From NCBI GenBank assembly GCA_002105175.1, contig MCGE01000035.1, positions 62,001 to 126,000 of the forward strand: DNA of 64,000 nt, read 5' to 3'. Under the pieces are notes generated by a model. That model searched no databases. It was given only the letters and a program-made list of their open reading frames with translations, and was not told the origin of the DNA. The DNA comes from Absidia repens (taxonomy: Eukaryota > Mucoromycota > Mucoromycetes > Mucorales > Cunninghamellaceae). This document shows, piece after piece, positions 1 through 11,825 of this stretch. The translations under genes and the position numbers were made by a program. Each line of letters begins with the position of its first letter. Within the stretch, counting starts at the first letter, position 1.

Positions 1-59
1 TTCCCTGATTTTTTGACATAAAAAAAAAAAAATAGCTGGATGATTCAGGCTCCGCATTT

Positions 60-345
60 TGCTTTCTGGTTTTTTTTTTTTTTGGTCACCTTTTTTTTCC
101 CTCTCTTTTTCTTTCTTTTTTATTTTTTTTCCTTCATGATAGTCTGAATGATATGATGGCAAGGCTCATTGGGGAACTGGTGATCTAGGATTAGCGTTAG
201 AACTTGAATTAGGGGCGTTTTAAAAAACGCAAAACAAACATCATGGGGAAACCCTGTCATTTTGGATGAAGGATTTGGGAACGACAGTAGATTAGCACTC
301 ATTAGTTTAGTAATAGTTTGTCATCGTTTATATCTACGACTGAAT
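60..345 (+). repeat. ATGGGGAAACCC element, copy 1
   Basis: A pyrimidine-rich 5' part is followed by an AATTAGGGGC block, the core at 242-263 and an AATAAA at about 342. It belongs to the variant with the T4A6-type block before the core. It may be the left member of a convergent pair with copy 2. Confidence 0.65.
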
Positions 346-1384
346 AAATATGTTCTTTTTATTATATTTAGTATCTCTACCGTACGTTTACATTATGAGG
401 TTCATTGAATGTGTATTACATATGCATAGAAAAAAAAAGTGCGTCTATATATATATATATATAAGGGATGTGTTTGTGTGAAAAAACAGCTATTACAGTG
501 TATTTCATTGTGGTGGGATATATTGAAGAACAAAGTTGAGAATAATATTAATTATGTAGCCACTGGGTGGCAGGGGGATTCTGAAGTGTGGGTTTTGATG
601 GAAGATTCTGTGTTTGGGTGAGCAGCGATTGAGAAAAAAAAAAGGATGGACGGCTCCTATGGTGGACATCGCCTTGGGACACAACGGTCGTTTGCTCAGG
701 GCTCTGTCTGAAAAAGAGAGTCGGAGGGACAAAGAAGCAGAAGTAAAAGTTAGTTAGCTGAGTTTCCTTATGGTCCATTTTCTTTTTAATATATAAAATA
801 GAAAACTAGTTTTTTCCTTCTTTGAAATTCATGCAGTCTTAAAATGGTATATATGGTACAGCACTATATGTAGAGTATTTTGAAGGTGATAGTGGTGCTC
901 CTCACAGCCAAAATACTAGGAGGAGGAAAACTTGATTCTTTGTCTTTAGGGTAATCAATACTATATATGTCAATCAGATATCATTACAGACCGGTAACGT
1001 AGAAAGCAAGTGTTTGGTAAAACGCTAACAAAACAGCTGCAACGTTGTTTACTGCATGATGGGTCAGATAATGGTTAATAAAACAGGGCATCTTTTATTG
1101 AAGAATATTGATAGATACTAAAACTAAAGGAGAGGATTTATTGTAACAAGGAATTTAATGGCGGTAGCATAATGAAGAATATTGAAAGATATAATGATCA
1201 ACAGTAGTCTACAGGGGCAACTGTTAAAAAAGTATCAAACATAATGTACTGCACATAGCATGAGGACGACTGACAACATATCTTTCATTATAACATAACA
1301 ACACAACACTAGTCTAAACGGGGTGGGGTGTTATAAAACAATGACAATTAATATCAAGTCAAGCTAATATTGGGTTCTATAGCA
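346..1384. other. Intergenic, no supported gene
   Basis: The stretch is AT-rich with a short TA microsatellite near 446-462. Around 600-750 the composition is more coding-like and a short plus-strand frame is open, but no start, splice sites or recognisable family support a gene. It lies between two convergent ATGGGGAAACCC elements. Confidence 0.5.
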
Positions 1385-1650
1385 CTATTTCTAAGATAAA
1401 GCATAACGGAATGGTAGGTTCCCAAACACGAATCCAAACTGAAAAGGTTTCCCGTTGCATGTTCGTAATTGAATTTGTCAAAATAACCCTGATTCAAGTT
1501 CTGACACTAATTCAAGTTGATCAGTACCTCATTGGTGCTACATTGATGTTGTCCTGGAAAAAAAACAAACAAAAAAACAAAAGGGAGGGTGAGAAAAAAA
1601 TAAATACAAACAGAAAATCATGCGCGGCGGCGTTTACATATGCTTGTCGG
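1385..1650 (-). repeat. ATGGGGAAACCC element, copy 2 (inverted)
   Basis: The reverse-complement core is at about 1441-1465 and is degenerate (GGGAAACCT). It is preceded on its own strand by a purine/pyrimidine tract and a GCCGCCGCG-like block near 1625. Confidence 0.5.
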
Positions 1651-1839
1651 ATGCAATCCGAAATTTTATTTGCCAAAAAAAGAAAAACATTGGAACAATT
1701 AGACGTTGCCCTAACCGTCACCCATCTGATATTTTACCGCTTTCATGTCCAAGAAGTTCAATGGTCCAAATTGATATAGTCCCCGAGCGCAGGTAAAAAA
1801 AAAAAAATACGTGTCATCGGTGCCGGGATGCTAAAAGCT

Positions 1840-2381
1840 AATTTAAAGAGGGGTAGAGAAAACGAGTGACCGGACCATATACCATGATTTTCCAATGATA
1901 CGTGGATGCATTGAACTTCATCGACTCTTTTTCTTGTCCTACTTCAAATTCAATTTTGTAGTCAACAGTCATCAATGTGTGTGGTAAGAGTGGAAGAAAC
2001 CTGTGCTTTAAAAACAAATGCTGTGCGATACAGTAGTAAATTTCAATGTGGACGACATTGCGGCATTTAAAAATGATCGAGGCCAGAACAATTCAGGTAC
2101 CAAGATTTTATCAAAAAAGAGCGATGGGGACCAGCCAGATATATTTTAGACATCGATCTTTAGTACGGAAGATACCAATTCTCATTGAGTTTAAAAAGTT
2201 TTGGCTTGTATCTTTCTTTCAAGATCTGCAAAATAAATAAATAAACAAAAAGCTCCTTTGCGAAAACTTTGAATACGAGAAAAAGTATAATTTCCAACTC
2301 CTTGATGTGCCACAAATGCGTTTCCTCGTTCCTTCTTGTTAAAAGTTTCTCTTCTTCCCTTTATCCCATTTCTTCATCAAC
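1840..2381 (+). promoter_or_regulatory. HET-1 5' flank with shared HET/D upstream module
   Basis: This flank shares blocks with the 5' flanks of HET-6 and D1-D5: an ATTCAGGTACCAA block near 2090, a TTTCCAACTCC block near 2291, and a degenerate form of the AACGCCACACGTGTGT motif at about 2306-2324. A T-rich TTTATCCCATTTCTTC leader follows directly before the ATG at 2382. Confidence 0.5.
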
Positions 2382-4419
2382 ATGACTAAAGATGACGCAG
2401 TAGAACATCGCTTTCAAGGTATGTGATGGGCTTGTAGAAAGAAAGAAAATATCAGCAACTAAAATACTCTATTTTTTTTTTCTGCAGAATTAAGCTGTGA
2501 CGACACGCAGCAGCAGCAACCGCAACAGGAACGATTTCACGTTGTGCTTGTAGATATTAAAAAGGCTGCAAATGCTCAAATCTATTGCGTTGAAAAGCCA
2601 CTGGATGAAGCCACAGATGAATTGCGCTTTGTTGCCTTATCCTACCGTTGGGGCGAATTACAAGAACAGCTCATCGATACACACCTTGGTTATATAGCAT
2701 CTATCACGTCATTTGCTTTGCTGGATTTTTATATTTTCTGTGACTTGATGAGAAAAGAGCCCGACCTCAAATCGATCAAGTATGTTTGGGTGGATGCGAT
2801 TTGTGTGGATCAAACTAATGAAAAGCGACGTAAAGCCACTATTCGTCAAATGAGCAACATTTACGACCGTGCCACCTATATTTTGGCAGTACCTAATCTT
2901 CATAATCGACATTTGCTGAATGTATCGCATGCAAATGCTTATGTCCTGGACAAACTTGCTGAATATGGCGAATATATTTATCATATCATTCAAGGAAACA
3001 CTACAGAGGTAGATCAACTGGATAATGAATTTCTGGAGGACATCGGCGTGCCAAAAGACCAGATGTTAAGACAGTTGGTGACACAATATAATCATTGTTT
3101 TATGGATGACCATCCCCGATATAAGCTGGGCACTGACAGTTTGCTTGATGACAGACTTGCTGCGGACATATTAGTTGAAGAATTATACAACACCAGCCGG
3201 AAATATCCTCTGCCCTGTCATCATCCTGAAACACAGACAGATCTCTACAAGGAATTTAACACTTTGTTTACTTCATGCCCTAAGAGTCTCGTTGGTTATT
3301 GGCGATCTCGCTTAAAGTGGCACGGAAAGAGAACTGACGACGACGGCTATCCGATACTACCATGGAAGAATTATGTCCTTAGAAGAAACGAAGATATCGC
3401 CCAAGTCATGGTACTTTTAGATGATCTCATTATCGATTGGTCGTCCCGTGTTTGGGTAATAAGCGAATACCATATTGCAAAAAAAAGCAACAATCTGAAG
3501 TATTGGTTTTTTGGACTTGAAATCCCGGGATTGCCATTTTTTAACTTTGATTTTGAGGACCCTATTAAAACATACAATCCGACCCGAACGATTTTCACAC
3601 AATTCCACCAAAAGATGACCCGCCAGCTTGATGAAAAAACATTTTTTGAAATGATGCTTAACGCCAAAGCAAGTAAAAATGGTGAGTTTACTTTTTTTTT
3701 TTTTATTGCCCTTTGAAAATGACATTTATATTTTTTCACACTTATTTCTATGTGAAGAGGATCGCTTTTACGCCATTTTGCCACAAACAAAGTATAAGGA
3801 CAAAATCAACCAAGTGGCTAATGGGGAAATTAATACGATGGTTTCGGTCAAGTTGAAATTACTCAAGATCATGGATACCAAAGACAAGTGGAATTTTTTT
3901 GTCTCCGTTGGGGCACCCTATGATTCGATTGTCACGCCTCAAATATTACCCACATTTGCAACACCGAAAATAGAAAGGTACTGTTATGAAATCTTTGACA
4001 CGGGTTATCCGCTTAATGTTGACTTACTCAACGAATCCGCCATCACCATTCATAATCACGCTTATAACTCGCAACTGTATTACTATCTTCAGTTGATACC
4101 CAAGGGATATTCCGTACTATCTAAATCCTATGATGAAAAAATTCGTCGATATGCGAATAGACAAAAAGAAAAACTATGCAGTCATTTTCAACTCGATGAG
4201 CATAGTTTAGATATTGAGTTTGTACGACTTAGCTACTTCCACGAAAGTACACTGTCACAAAGTGAAAGAGAACAATTCTGTGGTTGCTATGTATATCTGG
4301 CTGGAAGCTTTCTAGAAAACAAATGGATATTCGGTTTTCGAGATTACCTACGCAACGACTTGTACTCATGGAATTATTTTGATAATAATGATTCTGTTAC
4401 CGTTTTTAATATCTATTGA
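2382..4419 (+). CDS. HET-1, HET-domain protein (3 exons, 630 aa)
   Basis: The CDS is join(2382..2418, 2488..3681, 3758..4419), 631 codons including the stop. Exon 1 is 37 nt and ends in GTATGT; intron 2 has GTGAGT and an AAG acceptor. The three joins keep frame and match every paralogue here. A Gln-rich stretch (about residues 18-29) precedes the HET domain, whose signatures are visible: ALSYRWGE at about 62-69, VWVDAICVDQ at about 112-121, and an RKATI-MSNIY-A-YILAVP block after it. The C-terminal half, with WSSRVWVISEY and DRFYAILPQ-KYKDK blocks, is shared only with the paralogues. HET proteins of Pezizomycotina trigger incompatibility reactions; a similar role here is inferred. HET-1 is closest to HET-6 in orientation, leader and 3' flank. 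Confidence 0.88.
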
Positions 4420-4689
4420 AACAAGTGGCTCAAGGATGTTGCCATCAATAAATATATATAAAAACCAGCTTTTATTTCCGGGTTGAAATCATGCGGGAGG
4501 GATTGAAGATGGTAAATATAATGCATTATGATACATATAGTAGCCGGAGCAAAATGTTTTATATTAATGATCATTAGAGTAAAAAATTCAATGGGTGATC
4601 AAAAAAAAAAAAAAAAAATTCACTCAACGATCGGCATACATCTAAAGATTATTCGATAGGCAGTTTTCATAATTTCATTCAAAACCATT
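4420..4689. other. 3' flank of HET-1
   Basis: It contains AATAAATA polyadenylation-like signals at about 4446-4453 and an A17 tract near 4602. The flank is homologous to the region after HET-6 (about 41660-41860), including a shared ATTAATGA-ATTAGAGTA block. No gene is seen. Confidence 0.6.
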
Positions 4690-4972
4690 TCAAATGCCGC
4701 ACTCATGATTTTTATTTTCTCCCACTGTTGACATTTTTCTCTCTCTTCCTTTTTTTTTTTCTTCACCATTGTAACTTTTTTGAGATTATTGTGATCTTGG
4801 ATCAGTCTCAGGATTAGTTTAGAAGGGTTTTCAGATCAGGCTTGACAACATGCATGGGGAAACCCTTTCATTTTGGATCTAGGATCTGAGGGCACCATTA
4901 GTTGGAGTTTGAAGTCGTCCATAGCTTAGTTTAGTATTAGTTTATCCATAGTTTGTACATGCATTTAAATAA
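4690..4972 (+). repeat. ATGGGGAAACCC element, copy 3
   Basis: All parts are visible: a GCCGCACTCATGATTTTTATTTT block, a long pyrimidine tract, a CAGGATTAGTTTAGAAGGG block, the core at 4849-4873 and AATAAA at about 4967. Confidence 0.75.
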
Positions 4973-5744
4973 AGAATTCTCTTTTTACTTGCTTCCATAG
5001 AAAATTCATTAGTTTCTCTCATGACTTGTACAAAAGATCCTTTTTTACCATCACCACTTTTGATCTACTGTTATGTTTCAATAAAAGATACCTCTTTGAT
5101 CTTTCTCATATCTTTTATTTTGAAATATATTAGGTTCCTCTGCAAAATTGCACCGTTCAATTAAAGTTGACATACCTCCAAAGGACTTATTAGAGTCACT
5201 TGTATTACCTTCAATAGACCCCTTCCCCCGCTCTTAGCTTAGTGTATAACCCTGTTGCTTCAATAAAATATGTACGTTTTATTACCCAACTGATTTATTA
5301 TATAGCAAACAATGTCGCTATTGTAACTATTTTATAAATGATGCTCTACCATACACATGCTTTCTAGCCTCCTCAATATGAAGTTTCTCCCCGATTCTCG
5401 TAGTCCCAGCACACCATCCTGAATGCTATTCCGCTCCATCGCTACTCTATAAAACCCGCCAAAGCTGCCAAACGGCAGAAGCAACAAAATCAAAAGTACT
5501 ATCCAGAGGTCGGCCGCCCCGCACAAATTCCTGTTTATCTCCTACAGACTTATATACACATTATGTACCAAGTGGATTATTGATTCAGAAGCAGGGCAAA
5601 GGCACTTATTTTATTTTATTTTTTTTTTGTTCATGCGCACATACCCCCTCCCATTTTTTGACACCCACATATACCATACCCGTTTGAAAATACAAGTATG
5701 CGCACAAGAGAGACCAATGGTGATGATAAAAAAATACCAGAAAC
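4973..5744. other. Shared intergenic DNA of units 1 and 2
   Basis: It holds several T-rich stretches and AATAAA-like motifs. A minus-strand open frame at 5332-5526 (containing GSFGGFYRVA and NSIQDGVLGLRESG) is conserved at 12187-12420, and a weaker relative lies near 43450-43530. No start or splice context is convincing, so it is not called as a gene. Confidence 0.4.
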
Positions 5745-5900
5745 ATTTTTATTATTCGGATGTAGATAAAAATTATGGAAATAAATACGGAAGCCACGTT
5801 AATAACAATTTCAAACTGTTTATCTCATGGCAGTGCCGAAGCACAAATTCAAAATATAAAGGCTTTTCCGTGCAAGTTGTAAATCCCTGATCTAAAAACG
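5745..5900 (-). repeat. ATGGGGAAACCC element, copy 4 (degenerate, inverted)
   Basis: The inverted core at about 5861-5880 has changed to ACGGAAAAGCC. The flanking GATCAGGGATTTACAA block and an AATAA signal near 5748 on the minus strand identify it. Unit 2 has the same copy at about 12700-12727. Confidence 0.45.
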
Positions 5901-6017
5901 CTTTTTGATATCAAAGTTGAAGACACCATAGTGGATAAAGCGGCGTTTAGAATTGTGGGGACTGGAATTTAGGCCTTCGAATACCTGATAGTCCCCGTCT
6001 ACAACGGCCTTACCCTA

Positions 6018-6048
<31 letters not shown>

Positions 6049-6497
6049 GATATTCCATTCACTCTCTAATCAAACGATTCATTTCCCGCAATGGAATTAT
6101 GTGTCAAGGGGAACAACACACATATATTAATAATACAAATGATCGATCACTTTGCCAAGAGCAATAGGTAATAATAAATTTGCGGCATTTGGTCAATCCA
6201 ATGATTTAATTTTTCATCGAGTTGGACGGTTGGAGTTCTGAGTGAAGTGAGCAACCACAGAACAAGCAAGTAAAATAAAACAATATAACATAATTACACG
6301 AAGAAATCTTCCTTTCCGGAATGCAGTATGACACTGTACAATGTAGTATTGAAGTATATAAAAAATGCAACATCATAATTGTGCCTTCTTTTTCCCTCCA
6401 TTAACTCTTTTTGATTAAACGTTATTATTTATTCTGAAGCAAAGAAACAGTGATCTATTTTTATTTTATTGAAAATGTCATCAATGATTCACTTGTT
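5901..6497. other. 3' flank of HET-2
   Basis: A T27-class tract (about 6018-6045) is followed by unique-looking AT-rich sequence that is conserved at about 12750-13360. No gene is seen. Confidence 0.5.
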
Positions 6498-8577
6498 TTA
6501 ATAGATATTAAAAACAGTACCATCCTTCCGATTATTGCGAGATCCACTACAATCAGCGGACCAGAGTTGAGGATATAATATCCACTTATTTTCTTTAAAG
6601 CTTCCAATCAATGTAACATTGTTAATGTCATCGTAACGATTATTAATACCTTTCTGTACGCCCTTTACGTTATATTGATGCAAGAAAACAAAATCAATTA
6701 CACAGTGTTTATCAAGTTTAAGATGATTGAATAGCACTTTTTGATGTTCATCGTAAATGTACGAATATTCAAGATCGACAATATGATCTTTCGGTAGCAC
6801 GTAATACTCCATAGGTGCCAACTGAAGGTAATACAGGCGCAAATTATCATTATGATGGAGCGTGATGGGGGAGGATCCGTTGCTGCGGTTCGTATCGAAG
6901 TTGCATGGTTGATCTTCAACGAAACGGTCAAGTCTGGGCCAGTATATACCCGGCGTGACAAATGTTGGTAGCACTTTAACTGTATTTAATGAATACCCTG
7001 ACAAAAAGAAAAGGTTCCACTTATCTTTGGTATCCATGATCTCAAATAGTTTCAATTTGACAGACAGCAAAGTATTGATTTCCCAATGGCCCACTTGACT
7101 GACTTTGTCTTTATACTTGGATTGCGGCAAAACGGCATAAAATCGATCCTCTGCGCATAGCCGTATACATATACAAAAAATATAAGCTATAGTGCCGATT
7201 AAAAAAAAAAAAAAAAAAGTCAACTTACGATTTCTACTGGCCTTGGATTTCAACATCATCTCAAGAAATGTCTGTGTGCTGAGTTGCTTGATAATCATAC
7301 TATGGAAAGATAAGTCGACGGGATTTGGATTGTGGTGGAGTGATATGGGATCATCGAATGATCCATTTTTAACATCAGAGGAGAACGCGGGGTCGGTAAA
7401 ATCGAATTTGAAAAAGGATAGTTTCGTTATATGAGGATTCGAGAGTTGAATAAACCAATATTTTAAGTTGTTTTTCTTTTTAGCAATGTTGTATTCGCTA
7501 ATCACCCAAACACGAGTAGACCAATCCCGGATGAGATCCTCCAAAAATTTCATGGCTTGCCGGATAGTGTTCCCTCTTCTAATTAATTCATGAGTCCAAA
7601 CCTTGTTAGACCGGTAATAACCGGATTTCAAAATTCTAGTCACCTTGCCTTGATCAAGCACGTCATCCAACGGGTCGTTTTTACCACAAGCATCTTTCTG
7701 AGTTTGACCTTTTACGAGGTCAAGGTCTTTGTGACGGTTTGGCAAGGATGCTTCATAGGTTTGGCAAATAAATTCCAGTGTGTCCTCTGGATCATTTAGA
7801 AAGAAAGCGGTGCCTTGATCTGTTGTTAAACCATGTGACAAATAAGCGGTATGTTTGGCCAACAATTGTCTTAACGTACGATGTTTTGGTACATTGAATT
7901 CGTCAAGGAATTTGTCGTCCAGATGAGCGAGTTGTTCGGTATTGCCTTGAATAAGATAATAAATATATTTTCTAAATTGGGAAACCCCAAAAAGTTGCGC
8001 CAGTTTTTCGTTCTCTGTAGATACATTCAACAGGTGTTTCTTGTGAAGATCAGGGACAGCTAAAATATAGGCGGCTTTTTCGTAAATGTTGGACATTTGA
8101 TGAATGGTGGCTTTTCGTCGCTCATAATTGATTTGATCCACGCAAATGGCGTCCACCCACACGTACTTGATGAATCTAAAATCGGGTTCGCGCATCATCA
8201 TTTTGCAAAGCATACAGAAATCTTCCAAAGCAAACGACGTTATAGATGCCAGATAGCCAAGTCCGGTATCAAGTACTTGCTCTTGTATTTCGCCCCAACG
8301 ATAAGACAGTGCCACAAACCTTGATTCTTCCGCGCATTCTTCCAATGGGGTTTCAATACAATGTATTCTCTCACCTTGTGCGGCTATACCAATGTCAACA
8401 AGAACAACGTGAAAAGCTTTTTGCTGTTGCTTCTGCTGCTGCTGCTGAACGTCCTCAATAGCTAGTTCTATATAGATAGATAGTAAAGTGAGATTAATTA
8501 TTCGTTTTTTCTTCTTTTTTTCTTTAAGACAATAACATACCTTGAAAGTGATGGATGACCGGGTCGTCTTTCGTCAT
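6498..8577 (-). CDS. HET-2, HET-domain protein (3 exons, 642 aa)
   Basis: The CDS is complement(join(6498..7150, 7229..8467, 8541..8577)). Exon 1 is again 37 nt and encodes MTKDDPVIHHFQ before a GTATGT donor; the exon-2 acceptor is TATATAG and the exon-3 acceptor is GCGCAG. A CAG/CAA-coded Gln run starts exon 2. HET signatures ALSYRWGE (about 65-72) and VWVDAICVDQ (about 115-124) are intact, as are the family C-terminal blocks and the GTVFNIY end. Intron 2 is 78 nt, a multiple of three, and has no stop, so retention would keep the frame and add a Phe-rich hydrophobic stretch. The nearest paralogue is HET-3 in unit 2. Confidence 0.88.
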
Positions 8578-8644
8578 GATGGCAAAGAATTGAATAAAGA
8601 AAGAAAACTGAAGGAAAAAAAAAAATAAAAACGGAAGGGTATTC

Positions 8645-8666
8645 TTTCACACATGTGTGGCGTTTT
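8645..8666 (-). promoter_or_regulatory. Shared CACACATGTG upstream motif of HET-2
   Basis: On the minus strand this reads AACGCCACACATGTGTGAAA, about 70-90 nt before the HET-2 ATG. It matches the module before the D genes. Confidence 0.6.
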
Positions 8667-9150
8667 CGGGAGAGAGTCCGGAGGTACCGTCACCATGGTT
8701 TACGCTAAGGATCGTAATAACAACATCAACAACACATCCTCCTTTTTTTACTGGTCTTGAATAATGAGAAACTAGTGATGACTAATTAGAAAAGCCAATA
8801 ATGAATTTACGGTATTGAAGACGTCCTTTTTATTATTTGCTGGCTGGTGTGTGAATGTCATTTTTCATGAAAAAATATCTTTGGTACCTGAAATTTTTGT
8901 TACATGATACTGTTTAAAGCCCGCCATTTTTAGAGTTTATAGGTAGTGTGACAAAAGAGCGCCTTATGATCCTATCGCGTCTGTCTGTCCGTTCCGTTTT
9001 TCGGTGGTTTAAAAAATAGGATATCGGTAAGTGAAAAAGTATGAAACGCAGAGTGTTTTAATTTCAAAAATAACATTTAATATCTCAAGGTCTGGGAACT
9101 GAAATGTCGATCCCGCCAAGAATATTGTTTGCCGAAGTTATGCAACGATT

Positions 9151-9181
<31 letters not shown>

Positions 9182-9384
9182 CCATTACCACAGCGCATGA
9201 TTTTCTATACTTGAAACACTGCTATTGCAATATCAATGTAAAAGTCAAAGTGACATCATATCATACATAGCAAATTGATATGATGAAAAAGCAGGACCTC
9301 ACAGTATCCGATACCACTGAAACTTTTCAAATAAATCTGATTGAAATTTCAGATGGATTCGGATACCTATCTGTAATCAATTTG
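8667..9384. other. HET-2 distal 5' flank
   Basis: It is collinear with unit 2 on both sides of the hAT-like insertion there. The uninterrupted TAAAAAAT at about 9009-9016 is the empty-site counterpart of that insertion. A T25-class tract lies at about 9157-9181. No gene is seen. Confidence 0.6.
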
Positions 9385-9745
9385 AATCTTTATTTACGTA
9401 TCTGAATATTTTATCTAGTAGCTATTTAATAAAGGGAAAATTAGTCTCATATAGAATAATATGATACAGTTTGATTTTTTGCGTTATCCTCAATAAGACA
9501 TGAATTCAGATGTAGAAAACAACTACGACAACTAACACTTAAGATAAGCTAATGACGGTTTCAAAATCATTATTTTACGGATGAAAGCCAGTCTAATAAC
9601 AAGTCCCGTTTTAATTACAAATTCAAAATGAAATGGTTTCCCAGTAGATGTTCGTACTGCATTTTTCAAAATGCCGCCGATTCATATTCTATCACTAATC
9701 CAAGAGTGCCATCACTTTATTCAATTTCCTTTGAATGAGGAAAAA
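9385..9745 (-). repeat. ATGGGGAAACCC element, copy 5 (degenerate, inverted)
   Basis: The inverted core (CTGGGAAACCATTTCATTTTG read on the minus strand) is near 9628-9652, with an AAATAAAG signal near 9389. Confidence 0.45.
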
Positions 9746-9823
9746 AAAAAATAGCTAATTCTAACCCTTATGACTAAAAACAATAAAATATAATGAAAGC
9801 TAAATAAAGGGGAAAAAGAATCA

Positions 9824-10105
9824 TCAAATAGAATCCTCGGGTCCATTACTATCGTCAGAGCCACCATCTGAGACACCAAGGACAAATACTCCATGAGGCA
9901 ACTTTATCCAACACGTCAGAGTAGTCAATGCCATCAGCACCAAAGTCGGACAACGGTACCTGTGGTTCTGACGATACACAGTCGCCGTAGAGGAGAAGGA
10001 GGAGATGACCATAGGGTTAAAAGTTGATAGTTCTTCCTCCCGCTTTAAGGTTGTCACATTCTTCTTCTCCATGATCACAGGAGCATGGTGAGCCACTGCC
10101 ACATA
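9824..10105 (-). other. Open frame of uncertain status
   Basis: A minus-strand frame of about 94 codons from an ATG near 10105 has no recognised domain. In another frame the segment GADGIDYSDVL recalls the GIDASML tail of the D family, so it could be a decayed D-like end. No promoter or splice evidence was found. Confidence 0.25.
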
Positions 10106-10139
10106 GAATAACATTATTTTTTTTCTATTTTTTTTTTTT

Positions 10140-10610
10140 TTTTTTTTTTTGTAAAATAAAGAGCCTTCCACATACCCAGACGTAAATATATCTTTTTCCA
10201 ACGCATGTCTAAAATCTTGTTTGGAAACAGTATTGGTATAAATCCTTGAATTGTATTTCTAATTTCAAACACCCATTTTCTCAACAGAAAATCTATCTTC
10301 ACAAGAGGACGACGACGATACTCGGCGGAGAGAAGACTATGCTTCGGGGGGGGGCACCACCTTACCCTTATTGTTGACATAAAAGACAGGTTGCACACAA
10401 ACTACAGCTATATTAACTGAAACATACGTCTTGGTACCACCCATTGTATAACTTGACACACGACACTTGCCGGTTTTGTGACAAAAAGAAAGCATTATGC
10501 CTATTGTAATCCTCCCGTCCCCCCCTCCCCACAAAAAGAAGCAGTACATATTGTACCTTTCACGAGATGGTAAGAGCCTACTGGCACCCACGCAAGCAAA
10601 TAGGAGCATA
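10140..10610 (-). pseudogene. Decayed small coding region, unit 1 copy
   Basis: The minus strand carries a coding-like block (motifs FYVNNKGKVV, RRPLVKIDFLLRKWVFE) also found at 17690-18054. The G9 tract at about 10326-10334 replaces an 8-nt segment in the other copy and shifts the frame. The first exon-like piece (from about 10607) is open here but has a stop in the other copy. The product is not recognised. Confidence 0.4.
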
Positions 10611-10899
10611 CATGATTTGAGTCAAAAATACGTTTGCTTTATTTAGCAAAGTAAGTAGAAAACTCAAACAGCCACCCCTCTTTCTCTCGCCACTCCCCTT
10701 TCGGAAATAAAAAAGCCTCTTCCGCATCCGAATCTTGTTTTCTTTTTTCTTATTCTAGAAAATTTGACGAAAAAATAAAGTTCGGACTGTACAGTACATT
10801 TCCTGTCGGTAGGCTAGTTACTTACTGCGCATCTTTTTTGGGTGGTGGACGGGTATTGGCAATGGGTCAAAATGGAGCCACTGGATTATTCGTACTCCG

Positions 10900-11168
10900 G
10901 CGAGCCCCTGATTTTCTATTTCTTTTTTTTTTCTTTTCTTTTTTTTTTCTTCCTTCTTTGTGTCTTCCACTAATCTTCATGATCTTGGGCTAATGCGAGT
11001 TTCAGAATTAGACGGTTTTCAGAAAGGGGTTAGCAACATGCATGGGGAAACCCTTTCATTTTGAAATCGTAATGAGGATCCTCATCATTAGATTAACCTC
11101 ATCTTCGTTTTAACCTAGTATAATATCTTAGTTTGTCATTAGTTTCATGCCTTATTTCTACAATAAAA
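10900..11168 (+). repeat. ATGGGGAAACCC element, copy 6
   Basis: GGCGAGCCCCTGATTTTC and pyrimidine tract, TTAGACGGTTTTCAGAAAGG block, core at about 11038-11063, AATAAA near 11162. Confidence 0.7.
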
Positions 11169-11589
11169 CGCAGCATTTTCGTCTTCTTCTTTTTTTACCG
11201 AATGACTATTATATATACACAGTTTCTGCCTTGTCATTATTGTATACAATATAAGCCATGTCTTTCGTCATTGCACCCTATAGATTTTGGCCATCAGTTT
11301 AGATGTCTATGGACCATACTTGGTTTTATGTTTGATGTTTAATGCTGGAATAAAATGCAGTCTATCATGCTGATTATTATCATTATTATACTATTATTTT
11401 GATTATCATGAGCACCAGTCTTTCTTCTACGGTGGAGCGCCATCCTTTTTCTTTAATTGATTGCTCAATTTACAATCCGTTTTATTTAATAAAGAAAGGT
11501 ATAATGTGTAATTAACATGTCCGCATATCTCTGTTCAAGAAAACCTAGGAGCCCGTAGCCCCCACCAGCAACCCTCAGCGGACCGTCAC
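11169..11589. other. Unit 1 / unit 2 junction DNA
   Basis: AT-rich DNA with an AATAAAATGCAGT signal near 11350. It is closely repeated at about 18590-19015, 25130-25555 and 32620-33040, with no coding signal. Confidence 0.55.
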
Positions 11590-11825
11590 TCCTTTTTTTT
11601 TTTTTTTCCTTTACCATTGTAACTTCTTTAAGATTACTGTGGCCTTAGATTATTGTCAGGACTAGCTTAGAAGGGTTTCCAGATGAGGGATGACAATATG
11701 TATGGGACAATCCTTTCATTCTGGATCTAGGATTTGAAGTCACCTTTAGTTGTATATTAAAGTCGTCATTAGCTTGTTTTGGTGTTATCTTGTCCATAGT
11801 TTTTACATGCATTTAAATAAAGAAT
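11590..11825 (+). repeat. ATGGGGAAACCC element, copy 7 (diverged core)
   Basis: The core at about 11698-11725 reads ATGGGACAATCC. The flanking CAGGACTAGCTTAGAAGGG block and the AATAAA near 11817 are intact. Confidence 0.6.

Larger units (their letters stand above)
4690..11590. repeat. Segmental duplication unit 1 (carries HET-2)
   Basis: Order: ATGGGGAAACCC element, about 0.8 kb of shared intergenic DNA, inverted element remnant, HET-2 on the minus strand, its promoter, a decayed small coding region, and a second plus-strand element. The same order is seen at 11590-19020. Long stretches are near-collinear, for example 5330-5520 with 12185-12370 and 10150-10330 with 17590-17760. Confidence 0.8.

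Noticed and set aside
60..345. ATGGGGAAACCC element as a tRNA-derived SINE
   Set aside because: A TAGCTTAGAAGGG stretch faintly resembles a pol III A box, but no B box at proper spacing is present, and the trailing AATAAA fits polyadenylated transcripts better.
2046..2240. Plus-strand 64-codon frame before HET-1
   Set aside because: It lies in the conserved 5' flank shared with D genes, where the equivalent frames are not open, so it is not under coding constraint.
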